A DNA stretch of 64,000 nucleotides from the NCBI GenBank assembly GCA_900553895.1, contig USFB01000001.1, positions 67,707 through 131,706 of the forward strand. Reading direction: 5' to 3'. Each line of letters starts with the position of its first letter. Within the stretch, counting starts at the first letter, position 1. The position numbers were made by a program, and so were the translations under genes. The DNA is from an uncultured bacterium (GTDB taxonomy: Bacteria > Cyanobacteriota > Vampirovibrionia > Gastranaerophilales > Gastranaerophilaceae). Under the pieces are notes generated by a model, which was given only the letters and a program-made list of their open reading frames with translations, was not told the DNA's origin and did not search any database. This document shows positions 7,644-17,258 of this stretch, in pieces.

Positions 7644-10592
7644 ATGCAGTGTCCCAAATGTAAAAATGAAATAGAAGATAATTCTTTGAAATGCAAATTT
7701 TGCGGAACAAAGATTGCTTCTGTGTGCAAAGATTGTGGGACTATAAATCCGATTACAGCAAAAGAATGTTCTAATTGTCATAAGGTATTGCTTAAAATTT
7801 GTACAGAATGTGGTGCTGCAAATCTTCCGGAAGCGAAAGCTTGTAGAAAATGCAGAATGGAATTTGTTATCCCGCAAAAGAAATTCAATCCAAAACCAGA
7901 ATACAGTGCAGAAATGAATTCTCAACAAAAGGTTAAAGCAAGGCTTTTGGATTCTATCAAAGATGCTGATAAAACTATTATTACTTTGAATGGTGAAAGC
8001 GGTATTGGTAAGGATTTAGTTTTAAGATATACGATAAATGAGCTTAAAAATGCTAAACTACTTTGGTTATGGGGAACTTGTACACAAGTGACTCAACTTT
8101 CTCCGTTTGGTTATTTTCAAGATTTATTGCTAACATTTTTCAATGTAAATAATTTTTGTCCTGATACATTACAACTCAAAAAAAATTCTGTTAAATTTTT
8201 CAAGCAGGATTTTCCGACACTTTCAAATGCAGAAATTTTAGATTTGTTGAACTTTTTATATCCTGAAAATTTGGATAAATACGAGAATATTTATTTTAAT
8301 AAAGCAAAAATGTTCAATATAATGAAAAAAGTTTTGCTAACAATTATTGAAAAAATTAAAGCCGTTTTTGTTATTGATGATTTTGAAAATATTGATGGCA
8401 TGTCTTTTGATTTTCTAAAAGAAATTTTAAAAGATGATTATTTTTTAGAAAGATGCAAATTTATTTTAATTTCTAAAATCATAAAACCGGGCATGGGTTG
8501 TATAACGTCACCTAAACTTACGGAAGAAAATTATGTTGATTTAACGATTGCGCCATTTACAAAAAGTCAGGTAGAAATTTTAGTAAAACAATATAGTGAC
8601 TTAGAAATCGGTGATGATTTTGTAAATTTGGCACTAAATATTTCAGGCGGAAATCCTTCTATTGTAGAACAAATGGTGCTTTTGTATAAAGATATCAGAA
8701 GAAACGGCTTAAAGCATATTACATATAAATCTTTAGAAACAATTCTTGATGCAAGACTCGGTATTCTTAAACAAGAAGATTTGCCATCATACAGAATCCT
8801 TGTTGCAATGTCTGTTTTGGGTTCAAAGTTCTATCCTGCAATGCTTGAGCATTTTGATAATAATTCTGAAAAAGAATTTGAACGCATAATTGAAAATCTT
8901 GTTCAACGAGGATATATAAATCAAATTAACAATCTTTCTTTTGAATTCAAGAGCAACGAAATTTGGAAAAATATTGTTTCTGTTGTTAAAAATGATGATT
9001 GTTTTTATGAAGTTTTGAATATTTTATATGAAACTCTAAGTATTTATAAACAATCTTCAATCGCACTATTAGGCTATATCGTACAAAAACTTAATAATGA
9101 TGACCAAGCTCTTACAGTTTGGACGCTTTTGATGAAACAAGCATCTTATATCGGCGATATCGGACTTTATATTATTACCCAAAAACAAGCATTGAAACTT
9201 GTTGAAGATAAACATGGCGCATTTTATCAGAAAATTAAAAAGAATATTTATACAAGAGTCGGTAAATTACTCGAACCAATCGACCACAAATCAGCTTTTG
9301 AATATTTACAAAATGCAGTAATGATGCTTGACGATAATGAAGAATTTGAACATATTGAGCTTTTGGGTTATTTAGCATCATCTTCGATGAAGAGCGGTAA
9401 CTATTGGGGTGCAATTGAGTGCGCAGACAGCGTTTTGAATAAAGTTCCAGAAACAATGGAGTTAGAGCGCACGCTTGTTAAATCGCGTCAAGTTCGTCCA
9501 ATGCTAAAACTTGGTAATTATGGTCAAGTTATTAATCTTATTGACACTGAAATAATGCCTGTTTTTGAAAAATATTTGGCTAAAGGAAGAAATACTCAAA
9601 TTATCACATTAAAAGAATTGTATTTAACTTGGATAGGTGTTTATTTTGATTTTGCAGAAGCTTTGACATTCCAAGGCGATGGAAGAATGTTTGAGATTAT
9701 CAAGTTGATTTTTGATATAATAGAACGCAATCAAATTAAAGAACCTGCAATATTATGCAAAGCTCATTTGGCTCTAGCTTTAGCAAATACGATAAAAGGT
9801 GATATTAAGACTTCCGAAAAAATTCTGGATGATATTTTGAAAGAATATCCGCTTGATAGTATGGACTCGTTTATTGTTTCAAGATGGAATTTTGTTGATA
9901 TTTCTAATAAATTTATAGCAAAAGATTATGACAGTTTGTATACAGAGTTATTCAATGTTGTTGCTTATGCTAATAATGTAAATGACAGCTTTACAAAAAA
10001 TATTCTAAAGACTCTACTTGCTAAGATGCTTACGGATAAAAACGAATCAAAAAAAGCGTTAGAGATTTTAGAAGAACAAGTTGCATATTTTGCTAAAGAA
10101 AAAGTCGCAACCGGCGTTTTGCTTTGCTGGTACTTGATAGCAGAAATCAAATTGGTTATAAGCGGAACACAGTTTGCGCTTGATATTGCAAATAAAGCTT
10201 TAGACATTGCACAAGGCCCTAATATTAATAACTACTATTTTATAGCCTTGTTTAATAAACTTATTGGCGAAATTTATATGGCTAAACAGGATTTTGACTC
10301 TGCTAAGGTTTATTTAGAAAAATCAATTTTTGTTGCAAAACAATTTAACTTGCTTACAATTTTGGTTAAAGATTATATTCAGTACGCTAAATTTTATCAA
10401 GAATTGGCATTACCAAAATCTACATTGAGAGCAAATTATATCAAACAATCGTTGAAAATGTTCCAAATGGCTAAAAATGTAAGTATTGTAGCTGAACATC
10501 CGCATTTACAGAAACTTATAAAAGAAGAATTGTCCATTTTGACTTCGTTCTGTAAATTAAATGGTATAATACTTAAAAAAGGTACAAAATAA
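7644..10592 (+). CDS. Zinc-ribbon, STAND-like NTPase and helical-repeat protein
   Basis: Twelve cysteines in the first 70 residues form three C-x2-C...C-x2-C zinc ribbons (C3/6/17/20, C28/31/42/45, C53/56/67/70). An AAA_16/STAND-type NTPase domain follows, with a P-loop GESGIGKD (117-124) and a Walker B-like VFVIDDFEN (about 241-249). The remainder, to residue 982, is alpha-helical and TPR-like. The order resembles adenylate-cyclase-associated or STAND signalling proteins, but no cyclase or kinase domain is present. The P-loop has Asp where Ser/Thr is expected after Lys, so nucleotide hydrolysis is uncertain. It is the last gene of the three-gene block and is followed by a strong terminator. 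Confidence 0.78.
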   Translation: MQCPKCKNEIEDNSLKCKFCGTKIASVCKDCGTINPITAKECSNCHKVLLKICTECGAANLPEAKACRKCRMEFVIPQKKFNPKPEYSAEMNSQQKVKARLLDSIKDADKTIITLNGESGIGKDLVLRYTINELKNAKLLWLWGTCTQVTQLSPFGYFQDLLLTFFNVNNFCPDTLQLKKNSVKFFKQDFPTLSNAEILDLLNFLYPENLDKYENIYFNKAKMFNIMKKVLLTIIEKIKAVFVIDDFENIDGMSFDFLKEILKDDYFLERCKFILISKIIKPGMGCITSPKLTEENYVDLTIAPFTKSQVEILVKQYSDLEIGDDFVNLALNISGGNPSIVEQMVLLYKDIRRNGLKHITYKSLETILDARLGILKQEDLPSYRILVAMSVLGSKFYPAMLEHFDNNSEKEFERIIENLVQRGYINQINNLSFEFKSNEIWKNIVSVVKNDDCFYEVLNILYETLSIYKQSSIALLGYIVQKLNNDDQALTVWTLLMKQASYIGDIGLYIITQKQALKLVEDKHGAFYQKIKKNIYTRVGKLLEPIDHKSAFEYLQNAVMMLDDNEEFEHIELLGYLASSSMKSGNYWGAIECADSVLNKVPETMELERTLVKSRQVRPMLKLGNYGQVINLIDTEIMPVFEKYLAKGRNTQIITLKELYLTWIGVYFDFAEALTFQGDGRMFEIIKLIFDIIERNQIKEPAILCKAHLALALANTIKGDIKTSEKILDDILKEYPLDSMDSFIVSRWNFVDISNKFIAKDYDSLYTELFNVVAYANNVNDSFTKNILKTLLAKMLTDKNESKKALEILEEQVAYFAKEKVATGVLLCWYLIAEIKLVISGTQFALDIANKALDIAQGPNINNYYFIALFNKLIGEIYMAKQDFDSAKVYLEKSIFVAKQFNLLTILVKDYIQYAKFYQELALPKSTLRANYIKQSLKMFQMAKNVSIVAEHPHLQKLIKEELSILTSFCKLNGIILKKGTK

Positions 10593-10631
10593 AAAAGAGT
10601 TGATAAACTGAACAGAAACCAACTCTTTTTT
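10591..10631. terminator. Bidirectional terminator
   Basis: AAAAAAGAGTTG (10591-10602) pairs with CAACTCTTTTTT (10620-10631) around a 17-base loop. It separates the convergent NTPase and SNF2 helicase genes and carries T-runs in both directions. The left arm overlaps the NTPase stop codon by two bases. Confidence 0.88.
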
Positions 10632-10650
10632 ATTTATTAAAAATACTCGA

Positions 10651-13600
10651 TTAACCAGCTGTCAAAGAGAAAATATCGTAAATTTCTTGGTCTGAAAGCT
10701 CTGTAATAATCTTTTCGCCTTCGTAAACCGCCAAATCCGCAAGTTCCTTTTTAGACTTCAACATCTCATCAATTTTTTCTTCAAAAGTTCCGAGTGTAAT
10801 AAGTCTATGCACCATAACGTTCTTTTCTTGACCGATACGATACGTTCTATCTGTCGCTTGATCTTCTACCGCAGGGTTCCACCACAAGTCATAGTGGATA
10901 ACGTTTGTTGCGCTTGTTAAGTTCAAACCTGTACCACCTGCTTTAAGTGAAAGTATCATAATTTTTCTATCGTCATTCGTTTGGAAATCTTCAATCAACT
11001 TTTCACGCTGAGGAACTGTTAATGAACCGTGGAAAAATGAAGGTTCTGAACCACATTCTTCAAGTAGCATTTTAGTTAATAAATCGCCCATTTCTTTATA
11101 TTGAGTGAAAATAAGAGTTTTTTCATTATTATCCAAAATACTTTGCACCAAAGAAACGCATTTTTCTGCCTTACCTGAAAGTTCTTTAGACGTTTCACCG
11201 CTTTTTAAGAATTGATAAGGGTGGTTACAAATTTGTTTAAGCGCAGTTATAAGCTTGAAAATATTACCGCGTCTGTTGACACCTGTAAATCCGCTGATTT
11301 TTTCCATCATTTCGTTAAGCGTTTTTTCGTATAAAATAGCTTGAGATTTAGCTAAATAGCAATAATCATTCATTACCATCTTGTCAGGCAAATCCGAAAT
11401 TACGTGTTTATCCGTTTTCAAACGTCTTAAAACAAATGGAGAAACTGAAAGTTTAAGTTTAGATGCTCTTGTTTTTTCTTTAAACCTTTCAATAGGCACT
11501 GCATAACTCTTTTGGAATTCCTTCAAAGAGCCTAAATAACCTTTGTTAATAAAGTCAAAAATACTCCAAAGCTCTGTAAGACGGTTTTCTACCGGAGTAC
11601 CTGTCATTGCAATCTTGATATCTGATTTTAGTGATTTAATCGCCAAAGTTTGCGCTGTGTCAGGGTTCTTGATGTTTTGAGCTTCGTCTACAACAATCAT
11701 GCCCCAAGAATTTTTCTTCATTTCTTCAACATCTATTCTCATGATTGCGTAAGTTGTAAGAATAACGTCGCATTTTAAATCAAGCTTTCTATCCATTCCA
11801 TGATAAGTCGCAGTTTTTAGAGAAGGTGCAAACAGTTGCAATTCTTTCATCCAGTTTCCCATCAAAGTCGTTGGACAAATTACCAGCACGGGATTTTTGA
11901 TTTTCTTTTCTTCTTTCAGTTTAAGAATTAAACTGATAACCTGAATAGTTTTACCTAACCCCATATCGTCAGCCATACAGCAACCAAAACCTTTTGAAAC
12001 GTTTGTCCAAAGCCATTTAAGACCGGTCATTTGGTATGCTCTCAAATCGCCCTTCAAACCTTCAGGCTGAGTAACTTCAACAGGCTTTGCAAAATCCTTG
12101 ATAACATTTGCATAAGCTTCATCATAATTGAAGTCATAATTTTGAAGTTGACCTGACATAGAAGCATGAATAAGCTCAAGTCTTGTCATTTTCTTGTGGT
12201 TTGCGTTTTGAATTTGTTCAACAAGCTTTAAACCTTCAGCTTTATCAACCAAAATGTATTTGCCGTTGTATTGAATTAGACCGTTGCTTTCGTTTACAAG
12301 TTTGTTAAATTCTTCCAATGAAATCTTTTCATCACCTAATGAAATTTCATAAGTGAAATCAAGAATATCGTCTAATGAAATTGCGCTACTTGAAACAGTG
12401 TTAAAGATATTCATTAAATCATCAGAGCGCGAAGCTTTAACTTTCGCGTTAATTGAAGCACGAGGAATAATAATATTAGTCAATTCTTCCGGCAAGATTA
12501 CGTCAATTTGTGCTTTTTGTAAGTAATATGCCGTTTGAGCAATAATTTTATAAACTTCATTTAAGTTCAAAGTCAGAGCAAGCTTGTCTTCATCTTCAAA
12601 AAGAGTTTCAAGTTCCGGCATGTATCTAACTGCATAATTAAGTTGTTTTTCAATGATTTTAGATATATCAGCCGTATCTAAGCCCCAAATCTCATCCTCG
12701 TGATAAAGTTCATCAAGAAGAATTGTTTCATCAGTTTTTCTGTTTTTGATATGAATCTTTAACTCAAATTTATCATCACTAACTTTATTAACCTTGAAGA
12801 ATGGGATTAAGTCATATTTACCTAAATACAATTCATCGAACCATTGCGCAAAGTTTTCGGCAAGGTCTTTACCCTTCATTAAGCATCTTTGTTCTAAATC
12901 CTTAATCATGTAATGACCAGATTTAATGTCTTTGAAACGGTAAGCCTTAATTCCTAAGAATTTGTAAACAAGGTAGTTTAAATATTCTCTGACAAATTTT
13001 TCTACAAAATCTTTTGGTTTATCACCTTTAATAAATAAGTTTTCAGGTAGATTGTTTTCTAGCTCGTTAATAATTTTTGCAGATTCTTTATTAGAAATAA
13101 TCGGCTCATAAACAATTCTGAAAGAACCGCCTGATGCGCCTTCTTTTCTATGTACTGTCGGTATAAAGTACAATTTTTCAATAAGCTTCATAACAAAGTG
13201 TGTAAGCTTGTTGAAATATGCAAAAGTTTGAGTTAGTGAAGAGAAATCAACAACTTCACCAAATCCGCCAAAATAGTCTAAAACTAAATCTAACGGCATA
13301 ATATAACCGATTTGACCGTTGACTTCTTTAGACGTAAATCTAAACATTGAACCTTTAGATTTCAGGTAAAATTGAAAATTGTTTGTAGGTGTTACAAAGA
13401 ACGACAATTTAGGATTCGTCGCCGTTCCATCGTTTATAAGTAAGAAATCAGTATTTCTTACAGGTGAATTCGGAGATAGAAAAATCCCCTCAAACTCATC
13501 CTCTACAAGCTGATAAATCAAACTTAATGTGTAACGGAAATCTTTGTTCTTGAAACCGTTTGGGTTTTCACTCAAATTGTAAAAGAACTCATCTACATTG

Positions 13601-13656
13601 TTTTTCTTTAGTGATAAATCTATATTTAGTGGTTTTACGTTTTTTTCTTCAGTCAT
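10651..13656 (-). CDS. SNF2/Rad54-family helicase-like ATPase
   Basis: The 1001-residue protein carries all the helicase motifs in order. Motif I is ADDMGLGKTIQ (about residue 560), motif II is VVDEAQNIKN (about 655), motif III is MTGTPVENRLTELWSIFDF, and the C-terminal lobe ends in GGTGLNLTSATNVIHYDLWW and DRTYRIGQ (about 910-940). The long N-terminal part resembles the bacterial SNF2-associated region. Family members use ATP to translocate on DNA and remodel protein-DNA complexes; bacterial HepA/RapA-type members recycle RNA polymerase. The gene appears monocistronic. The ATG is preceded by AGAGAAA. Confidence 0.92.
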   Translation of the reverse strand: MTEEKNVKPLNIDLSLKKNNVDEFFYNLSENPNGFKNKDFRYTLSLIYQLVEDEFEGIFLSPNSPVRNTDFLLINDGTATNPKLSFFVTPTNNFQFYLKSKGSMFRFTSKEVNGQIGYIMPLDLVLDYFGGFGEVVDFSSLTQTFAYFNKLTHFVMKLIEKLYFIPTVHRKEGASGGSFRIVYEPIISNKESAKIINELENNLPENLFIKGDKPKDFVEKFVREYLNYLVYKFLGIKAYRFKDIKSGHYMIKDLEQRCLMKGKDLAENFAQWFDELYLGKYDLIPFFKVNKVSDDKFELKIHIKNRKTDETILLDELYHEDEIWGLDTADISKIIEKQLNYAVRYMPELETLFEDEDKLALTLNLNEVYKIIAQTAYYLQKAQIDVILPEELTNIIIPRASINAKVKASRSDDLMNIFNTVSSSAISLDDILDFTYEISLGDEKISLEEFNKLVNESNGLIQYNGKYILVDKAEGLKLVEQIQNANHKKMTRLELIHASMSGQLQNYDFNYDEAYANVIKDFAKPVEVTQPEGLKGDLRAYQMTGLKWLWTNVSKGFGCCMADDMGLGKTIQVISLILKLKEEKKIKNPVLVICPTTLMGNWMKELQLFAPSLKTATYHGMDRKLDLKCDVILTTYAIMRIDVEEMKKNSWGMIVVDEAQNIKNPDTAQTLAIKSLKSDIKIAMTGTPVENRLTELWSIFDFINKGYLGSLKEFQKSYAVPIERFKEKTRASKLKLSVSPFVLRRLKTDKHVISDLPDKMVMNDYCYLAKSQAILYEKTLNEMMEKISGFTGVNRRGNIFKLITALKQICNHPYQFLKSGETSKELSGKAEKCVSLVQSILDNNEKTLIFTQYKEMGDLLTKMLLEECGSEPSFFHGSLTVPQREKLIEDFQTNDDRKIMILSLKAGGTGLNLTSATNVIHYDLWWNPAVEDQATDRTYRIGQEKNVMVHRLITLGTFEEKIDEMLKSKKELADLAVYEGEKIITELSDQEIYDIFSLTAG

Positions 13657-13688
13657 TGTCTATATTTCTCTTTTTATTTTTTTAATAC

Positions 13689-13720
13689 GGTGGGAACCGC
13701 TCCGCTATTCCCACCCTACG
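13689..13720. repeat. Mini-palindrome with CCCTAC tail
   Basis: GGTGGGAA pairs with TTCCCACC (13708-13715) and is followed by CTACG. The same layout with a different stem occurs at 30483, 33891 and 35310. It lies between the SNF2 gene and the small membrane protein gene, and may act as a stem-loop in RNA. Confidence 0.6.
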
Positions 13721-13739
13721 CCTTACTTTTTATTGTTCT

Positions 13740-13988
13740 TTATTGTTTACAGAATATTCCTACATAAGCAAAAAATATTATCAATCCGATTATAGCAATA
13801 GGTAATAATACAATTGTTACTATTATAAACCAAGAGCAGGTTTTGTACATAAATTCTAAAAATTTGTGGTCATTAAATTTTGTAGCTATATGTTTTGCAA
13901 TTATTAAAATCAAGCCAATTATGGCAAACCATGTTGATATTCGAAGTTCTTGTAATGAATGTAAATATAAGTATTCAAAATTGTTCAC
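13740..13988 (-). CDS. Small two-helix membrane protein
   Basis: The 82-residue protein has two clear hydrophobic segments (about residues 18-34 and 50-75) separated by a short basic linker. There is no recognised family. The start is GTG with a weak GGTGAG upstream, so the exact start and even expression are less certain than for the neighbours. It lies alone between the SNF2 and gpmI genes. Confidence 0.5.
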   Translation of the reverse strand: MNNFEYLYLHSLQELRISTWFAIIGLILIIAKHIATKFNDHKFLEFMYKTCSWFIIVTIVLLPIAIIGLIIFFAYVGIFCKQ

Positions 13989-14015
13989 GTTTTTCTCACC
14001 ATGCAGGTAATAAAA

Positions 14016-14079
14016 AGTTTAGTTGTTTAGGAGTTAAGAAAAATTTAAAACGTCTTCTCAACTCCTAAACTTCTAAACT
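14016..14079. terminator. Long imperfect hairpin downstream of gpmI
   Basis: Two 20-base arms (14016-14035 and 14060-14079) pair with only two mismatches around a 24-base loop. The hairpin lies just after the gpmI stop, seen from the minus strand. The classic T-run is missing, so it may be a transcript-end structure or a repeat rather than an intrinsic terminator. Confidence 0.5.
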
Positions 14080-14086
14080 ACTCAAC

Positions 14087-15625
14087 TTATTTTATCAAAC
14101 TATCGCAATCCATTTCAGCAGGTTTTTCAATACCCATCAACTGCAATACAGTTGGTGCTACATTGCATAAAGCTCCATCATTTTTAAGTTCAAGATCTTT
14201 AGGACCGTTGATAACAACGAAAGGAACTTCGTTTGTAGTGTGCGCAGTGTGTGGCTTGCCTGTTTTGTCGTTAAACATTACTTCAGCATTACCGTGGTCA
14301 GCTGTAAGCAACATAACAACGCCGTTTTCTTTACATTTTTGAGCAATTTTACCAACGCATTCGTCAACAACTTTACAAGCCTTTTCAGCAGCTTCAAGTA
14401 CACCTGTGTGACCAACCATATCTGGGTTAGCGAAGTTTACTAGTACGAAACCGTATTCAGGATTTGCTACAGCTTCCAATACGTTTTCACAAACTTCTGG
14501 TGCGCTCATTTCAGGCTGCATGTCATAAGTTGCAACCTTAGGAGAAGCTACAAGTTTTCTTGTTTCGTGAGGTTGAGGCTCATCAATACCACCGTTGAAG
14601 AAGAATGTAACGTGTGCATATTTTTCAGTTTCTGCTGTTCTGAATTGGTGAACGCCGTTTGTTTCCAAAACATCACCCAAAATGTTTACAAGTTTAGTTT
14701 TAGGGAATGCAACCGGGAAAGTGAATGTTGCTTCGTAACTTGTCATTGTACAATAGTAAATATTGTTTAAAACTTTCTTTCTATCAAAACCGTCAAAATC
14801 TTTGAAGTTAACAGCCTTAGTAATTTCTCTTGCTCTATCAGGACGATAGTTGAAGAAAATAATAGCATCATTATCTTGAATTCTGCTTTCATTTACTTCT
14901 GCTTCAGTACCGATAGCTGTTGGAAGAACAAATTCATCCGTTACGCCTTCTTCGTAAGATTTTTGAACAGCTTCGCAAGCAGTCGCTGCGTGGTTACCTT
15001 CGCCTAATAACAAGCAGTTATAACCTTTTTCTACTCTATCCCAACGGTTATCTCTATCCATAATGTAGTATCTGCCGATAACTGTTGCAACTTTTGGTAA
15101 GTTGTATTTCTTTAATTCATCTTCAACAGTTTGCAAGTATGTGCAAGCGCTTGAAGGTGGGGTATCACGACCATCTAAGAATGCGTGTACATAAACTTTT
15201 GTAAGACCTTCATCTGCTGCAAGTTTAATTAAGGCTAAAACGTGGTCTAATGATGAGTGAACTCCACCTGTTGAAACTAAACCGTAAATATGAAGTGAAG
15301 AATTGTTCTTTTTAGCATGGTTGATTGCTTCTAAGAATTTTTCGTTTTTGAAGAATGAACCATCTTTAATGGCTCTGTTGATTTTTGACAAATCTTGGTA
15401 AACAACTCTACCTGCACCTAAGTTTAAGTGACCAACTTCACTGTTACCCATTTGACCTTCAGGAAGTCCAACGTATTCGCCATCAGCGTGGATTTTAATT
15501 GAAGGGTAGTCTTTTATAAGTTCAGGAACATTTACAGGATGTGAAAGCTTTGTAGCATCATATTTTTCTGCACCTGTTGAAATTCCCCAACCGTCCATAA
15601 TACATAATAAAACTCTATTTTTCAT
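14087..15625 (-). CDS. gpmI: 2,3-bisphosphoglycerate-independent phosphoglycerate mutase
   Basis: The enzyme interconverts 3- and 2-phosphoglycerate in glycolysis through a phosphoserine and two metal ions. The 512-residue length is standard. The start MKNRVLLCIMDGWGIS carries the first metal-binding Asp, and the nucleophile is Ser62 in GQMGNSEVGHLNLG. Later motifs HAFLDGRDTPP, GRYYIMDRDNRWDR, NFANPDMVGHTG and LTADHGNAE supply the substrate pocket and the remaining metal ligands. GAGGAG precedes the ATG. The gene appears to be a single-gene unit. Confidence 0.98.
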   Translation of the reverse strand: MKNRVLLCIMDGWGISTGAEKYDATKLSHPVNVPELIKDYPSIKIHADGEYVGLPEGQMGNSEVGHLNLGAGRVVYQDLSKINRAIKDGSFFKNEKFLEAINHAKKNNSSLHIYGLVSTGGVHSSLDHVLALIKLAADEGLTKVYVHAFLDGRDTPPSSACTYLQTVEDELKKYNLPKVATVIGRYYIMDRDNRWDRVEKGYNCLLLGEGNHAATACEAVQKSYEEGVTDEFVLPTAIGTEAEVNESRIQDNDAIIFFNYRPDRAREITKAVNFKDFDGFDRKKVLNNIYYCTMTSYEATFTFPVAFPKTKLVNILGDVLETNGVHQFRTAETEKYAHVTFFFNGGIDEPQPHETRKLVASPKVATYDMQPEMSAPEVCENVLEAVANPEYGFVLVNFANPDMVGHTGVLEAAEKACKVVDECVGKIAQKCKENGVVMLLTADHGNAEVMFNDKTGKPHTAHTTNEVPFVVINGPKDLELKNDGALCNVAPTVLQLMGIEKPAEMDCDSLIK

Positions 15626-15862
15626 ATCAAAATTTCTCCTCTATAAAGTCTTTTTAACCTAATAAGTTTATGACAAAAGCAGGGGAATGTAAAGAGGGAA
15701 ATGTATTCACTAAGCGAACTAATAGAATGTGATTAGAAAAATTTTAGCTATATAAATAAGACCTACAACTTTTTAATAATATTTGCCGATATTTTTTATA
15801 ATTGATGGTTGAATAGCTAAGCTTTAAATCACAATTTATAGTGGTAACAAGGTGGTACTACT

Positions 15863-16765
15863 ATGAAAAAATTTCTTGCTACATTCCTAATATTTGCGTA
15901 TATATTCGGTTTTACTGGATTTCGTGTTGAAGCTACAGCTCAGAAACCTGATAGTTTGATTACAAAAATTGAAAATGATATTTACGGTTTTGACTATTCA
16001 AATGACACAGCGCAAAATCGAATTTCACGTCTTGAAAAAACTGTTTATGGAAAATCTTCAAACGGTGACATTAATAAAAGAATAAAAAAGCTTTCCGGTG
16101 ATATTTCAGCAGACGTAATAGGTTTGGAAATCGAGCCGACAGAAGACAGTTTTAAAGAAGATGAAGCAATTGCGGATAGTTCGGTAAATTATCCTATTGT
16201 TGATGAAATAGAACAAAAAATATTTAATCAAACATATAAGAATCGTGATTTTCATTCACGTATAGTCGCAATTGAGCGTAAAATATTCGGCAAAATATAT
16301 GATGTAGATGATTATTCTACAAGAATGGATAGAATAAAAGCCAAAATAATGCCGGAAACAATTGCTAAAAATTCCTATAATGGTGATTTTAGAAGCCAAA
16401 GTTATTATGATAATGATACTTTAACATCAAATGATTTGTCAGGCTTGAGTGGCAATCGTTTTAAAATGCCATTTGGACAAAAGAATTACACAAGACCTTA
16501 CGCAAACTACGGCGATATGACCGGCGGTTCTGCAATGCTTCCATCTAATCCTAATTTAAATGATGAATTGGCACAGCTTGAATACGAAACATTTGGAACA
16601 GAATTTTCAAATGAAGATACAGCTTCACGTATTAAAAGACTAAACAGTGTAAGTAAAGCTAAAAAATCCGCTTCAAAATATGATTCAAACAAATTCTCAC
16701 AGCGCATGTCAACAGCCATGGAGATTGGAGCAATGATATTAATGATACTTGCAATGGTGTTATAA
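15863..16765 (+). CDS. Secreted protein with repeated LExxVFGK-type motifs
   Basis: A signal peptide (MKKFLATFLIFAYIFGFTGFRVEA) opens this 300-residue protein. Three related ~50-residue units follow, each with an [IL]-E-x(2)-[IVT]-[YF]-G core and an S/N-R-[IM]-x-x-[LI] segment: LITKIENDIYGFDYS..., VDEIEQKIFNQTY... and LAQLEYETFGTEFS.... Similar repeats occur in uncharacterised cyanobacterial and melainabacterial exported proteins, as far as I recall. The last 20 residues are hydrophobic (AMEIGAMILMILAMVL) and may anchor it to a membrane. AAGGTGG lies upstream of the ATG. The function is unknown; an envelope role is likely from its location. Confidence 0.72.
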   Translation: MKKFLATFLIFAYIFGFTGFRVEATAQKPDSLITKIENDIYGFDYSNDTAQNRISRLEKTVYGKSSNGDINKRIKKLSGDISADVIGLEIEPTEDSFKEDEAIADSSVNYPIVDEIEQKIFNQTYKNRDFHSRIVAIERKIFGKIYDVDDYSTRMDRIKAKIMPETIAKNSYNGDFRSQSYYDNDTLTSNDLSGLSGNRFKMPFGQKNYTRPYANYGDMTGGSAMLPSNPNLNDELAQLEYETFGTEFSNEDTASRIKRLNSVSKAKKSASKYDSNKFSQRMSTAMEIGAMILMILAMVL

Positions 16766-16776
16766 AACTACAACAC

Positions 16777-17010
16777 TTATCCTTTGAAATAATCACAAAT
16801 TAGTTTTTCTTTCTTAGAAAAAACATTTTTAAATTTTTCTGCTATCGGATTTTTTTCCAACTCTTCTAATTCTTTTTTCATAATAGCTTTTTCTAATATC
16901 AAAGTATTATAAAGCTGATTGCATATATCAGATGATGTTTGGTGTAAATGTAATTTTTTTATTTGCAATTCTTTTAATTGAATTTGTTTTTTTAATTGAT
17001 TCTTGTTCAC
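16777..17010 (-). CDS. Small coiled-coil protein
   Basis: This 77-residue, lysine- and glutamate-rich protein is predicted to be almost all helix (QLKKQIQLKELQIKKLHLHQ). I do not recognise it. A GTG start is supported by AAAGAGG six bases upstream. Its 3' end converges on the secreted protein gene 11 bases away, with no obvious hairpin between them. Confidence 0.6.
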   Translation of the reverse strand: MNKNQLKKQIQLKELQIKKLHLHQTSSDICNQLYNTLILEKAIMKKELEELEKNPIAEKFKNVFSKKEKLICDYFKG

Positions 17011-17126
17011 AGAAAACCTCTTTGTATATAGATTATAACTTATAGATAAAATTTACAATCAATCTTTTAGAGGATTTAAAACTTATAAAATTATTATGAC
17101 ATACCAACGTTCAATATTTTAGCAAC

Positions 17127-17144
17127 ATTCAATTAGAATTGAAT
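17127..17144. promoter_or_regulatory. Perfect 8-bp inverted repeat in intergenic DNA
   Basis: ATTCAATT and AATTGAAT are separated by two bases, in the 248-base spacer between the coiled-coil gene and the 17259 gene. It could be a regulator site, but AT-rich DNA makes such palindromes fairly common. Confidence 0.3.
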
Positions 17145-17218
17145 ATTTAAAATTTACAAATTCGCTTTACATTCCTTAACAATTAAAAACAAAAAAGGCA
17201 ATTTTTTGAAACTGAAAT

Positions 17219-17228
17219 ACTTTATATA
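17219..17228 (+). promoter_or_regulatory. Promoter-like ACTTTATATA motif
   Basis: ACTTTATATA starts 40 bases upstream of the ATG at 17259. The same ten bases start 39 bases upstream of the 17613 gene and 54 upstream of the 60053 gene, with similar flanks (TA near the end, then AAG or AGT). The position fits a -10 or start-site element. Confidence 0.5.
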
Positions 17229-17258
17229 TACATAAGAAGATTTTATAAGGAAGAAATA

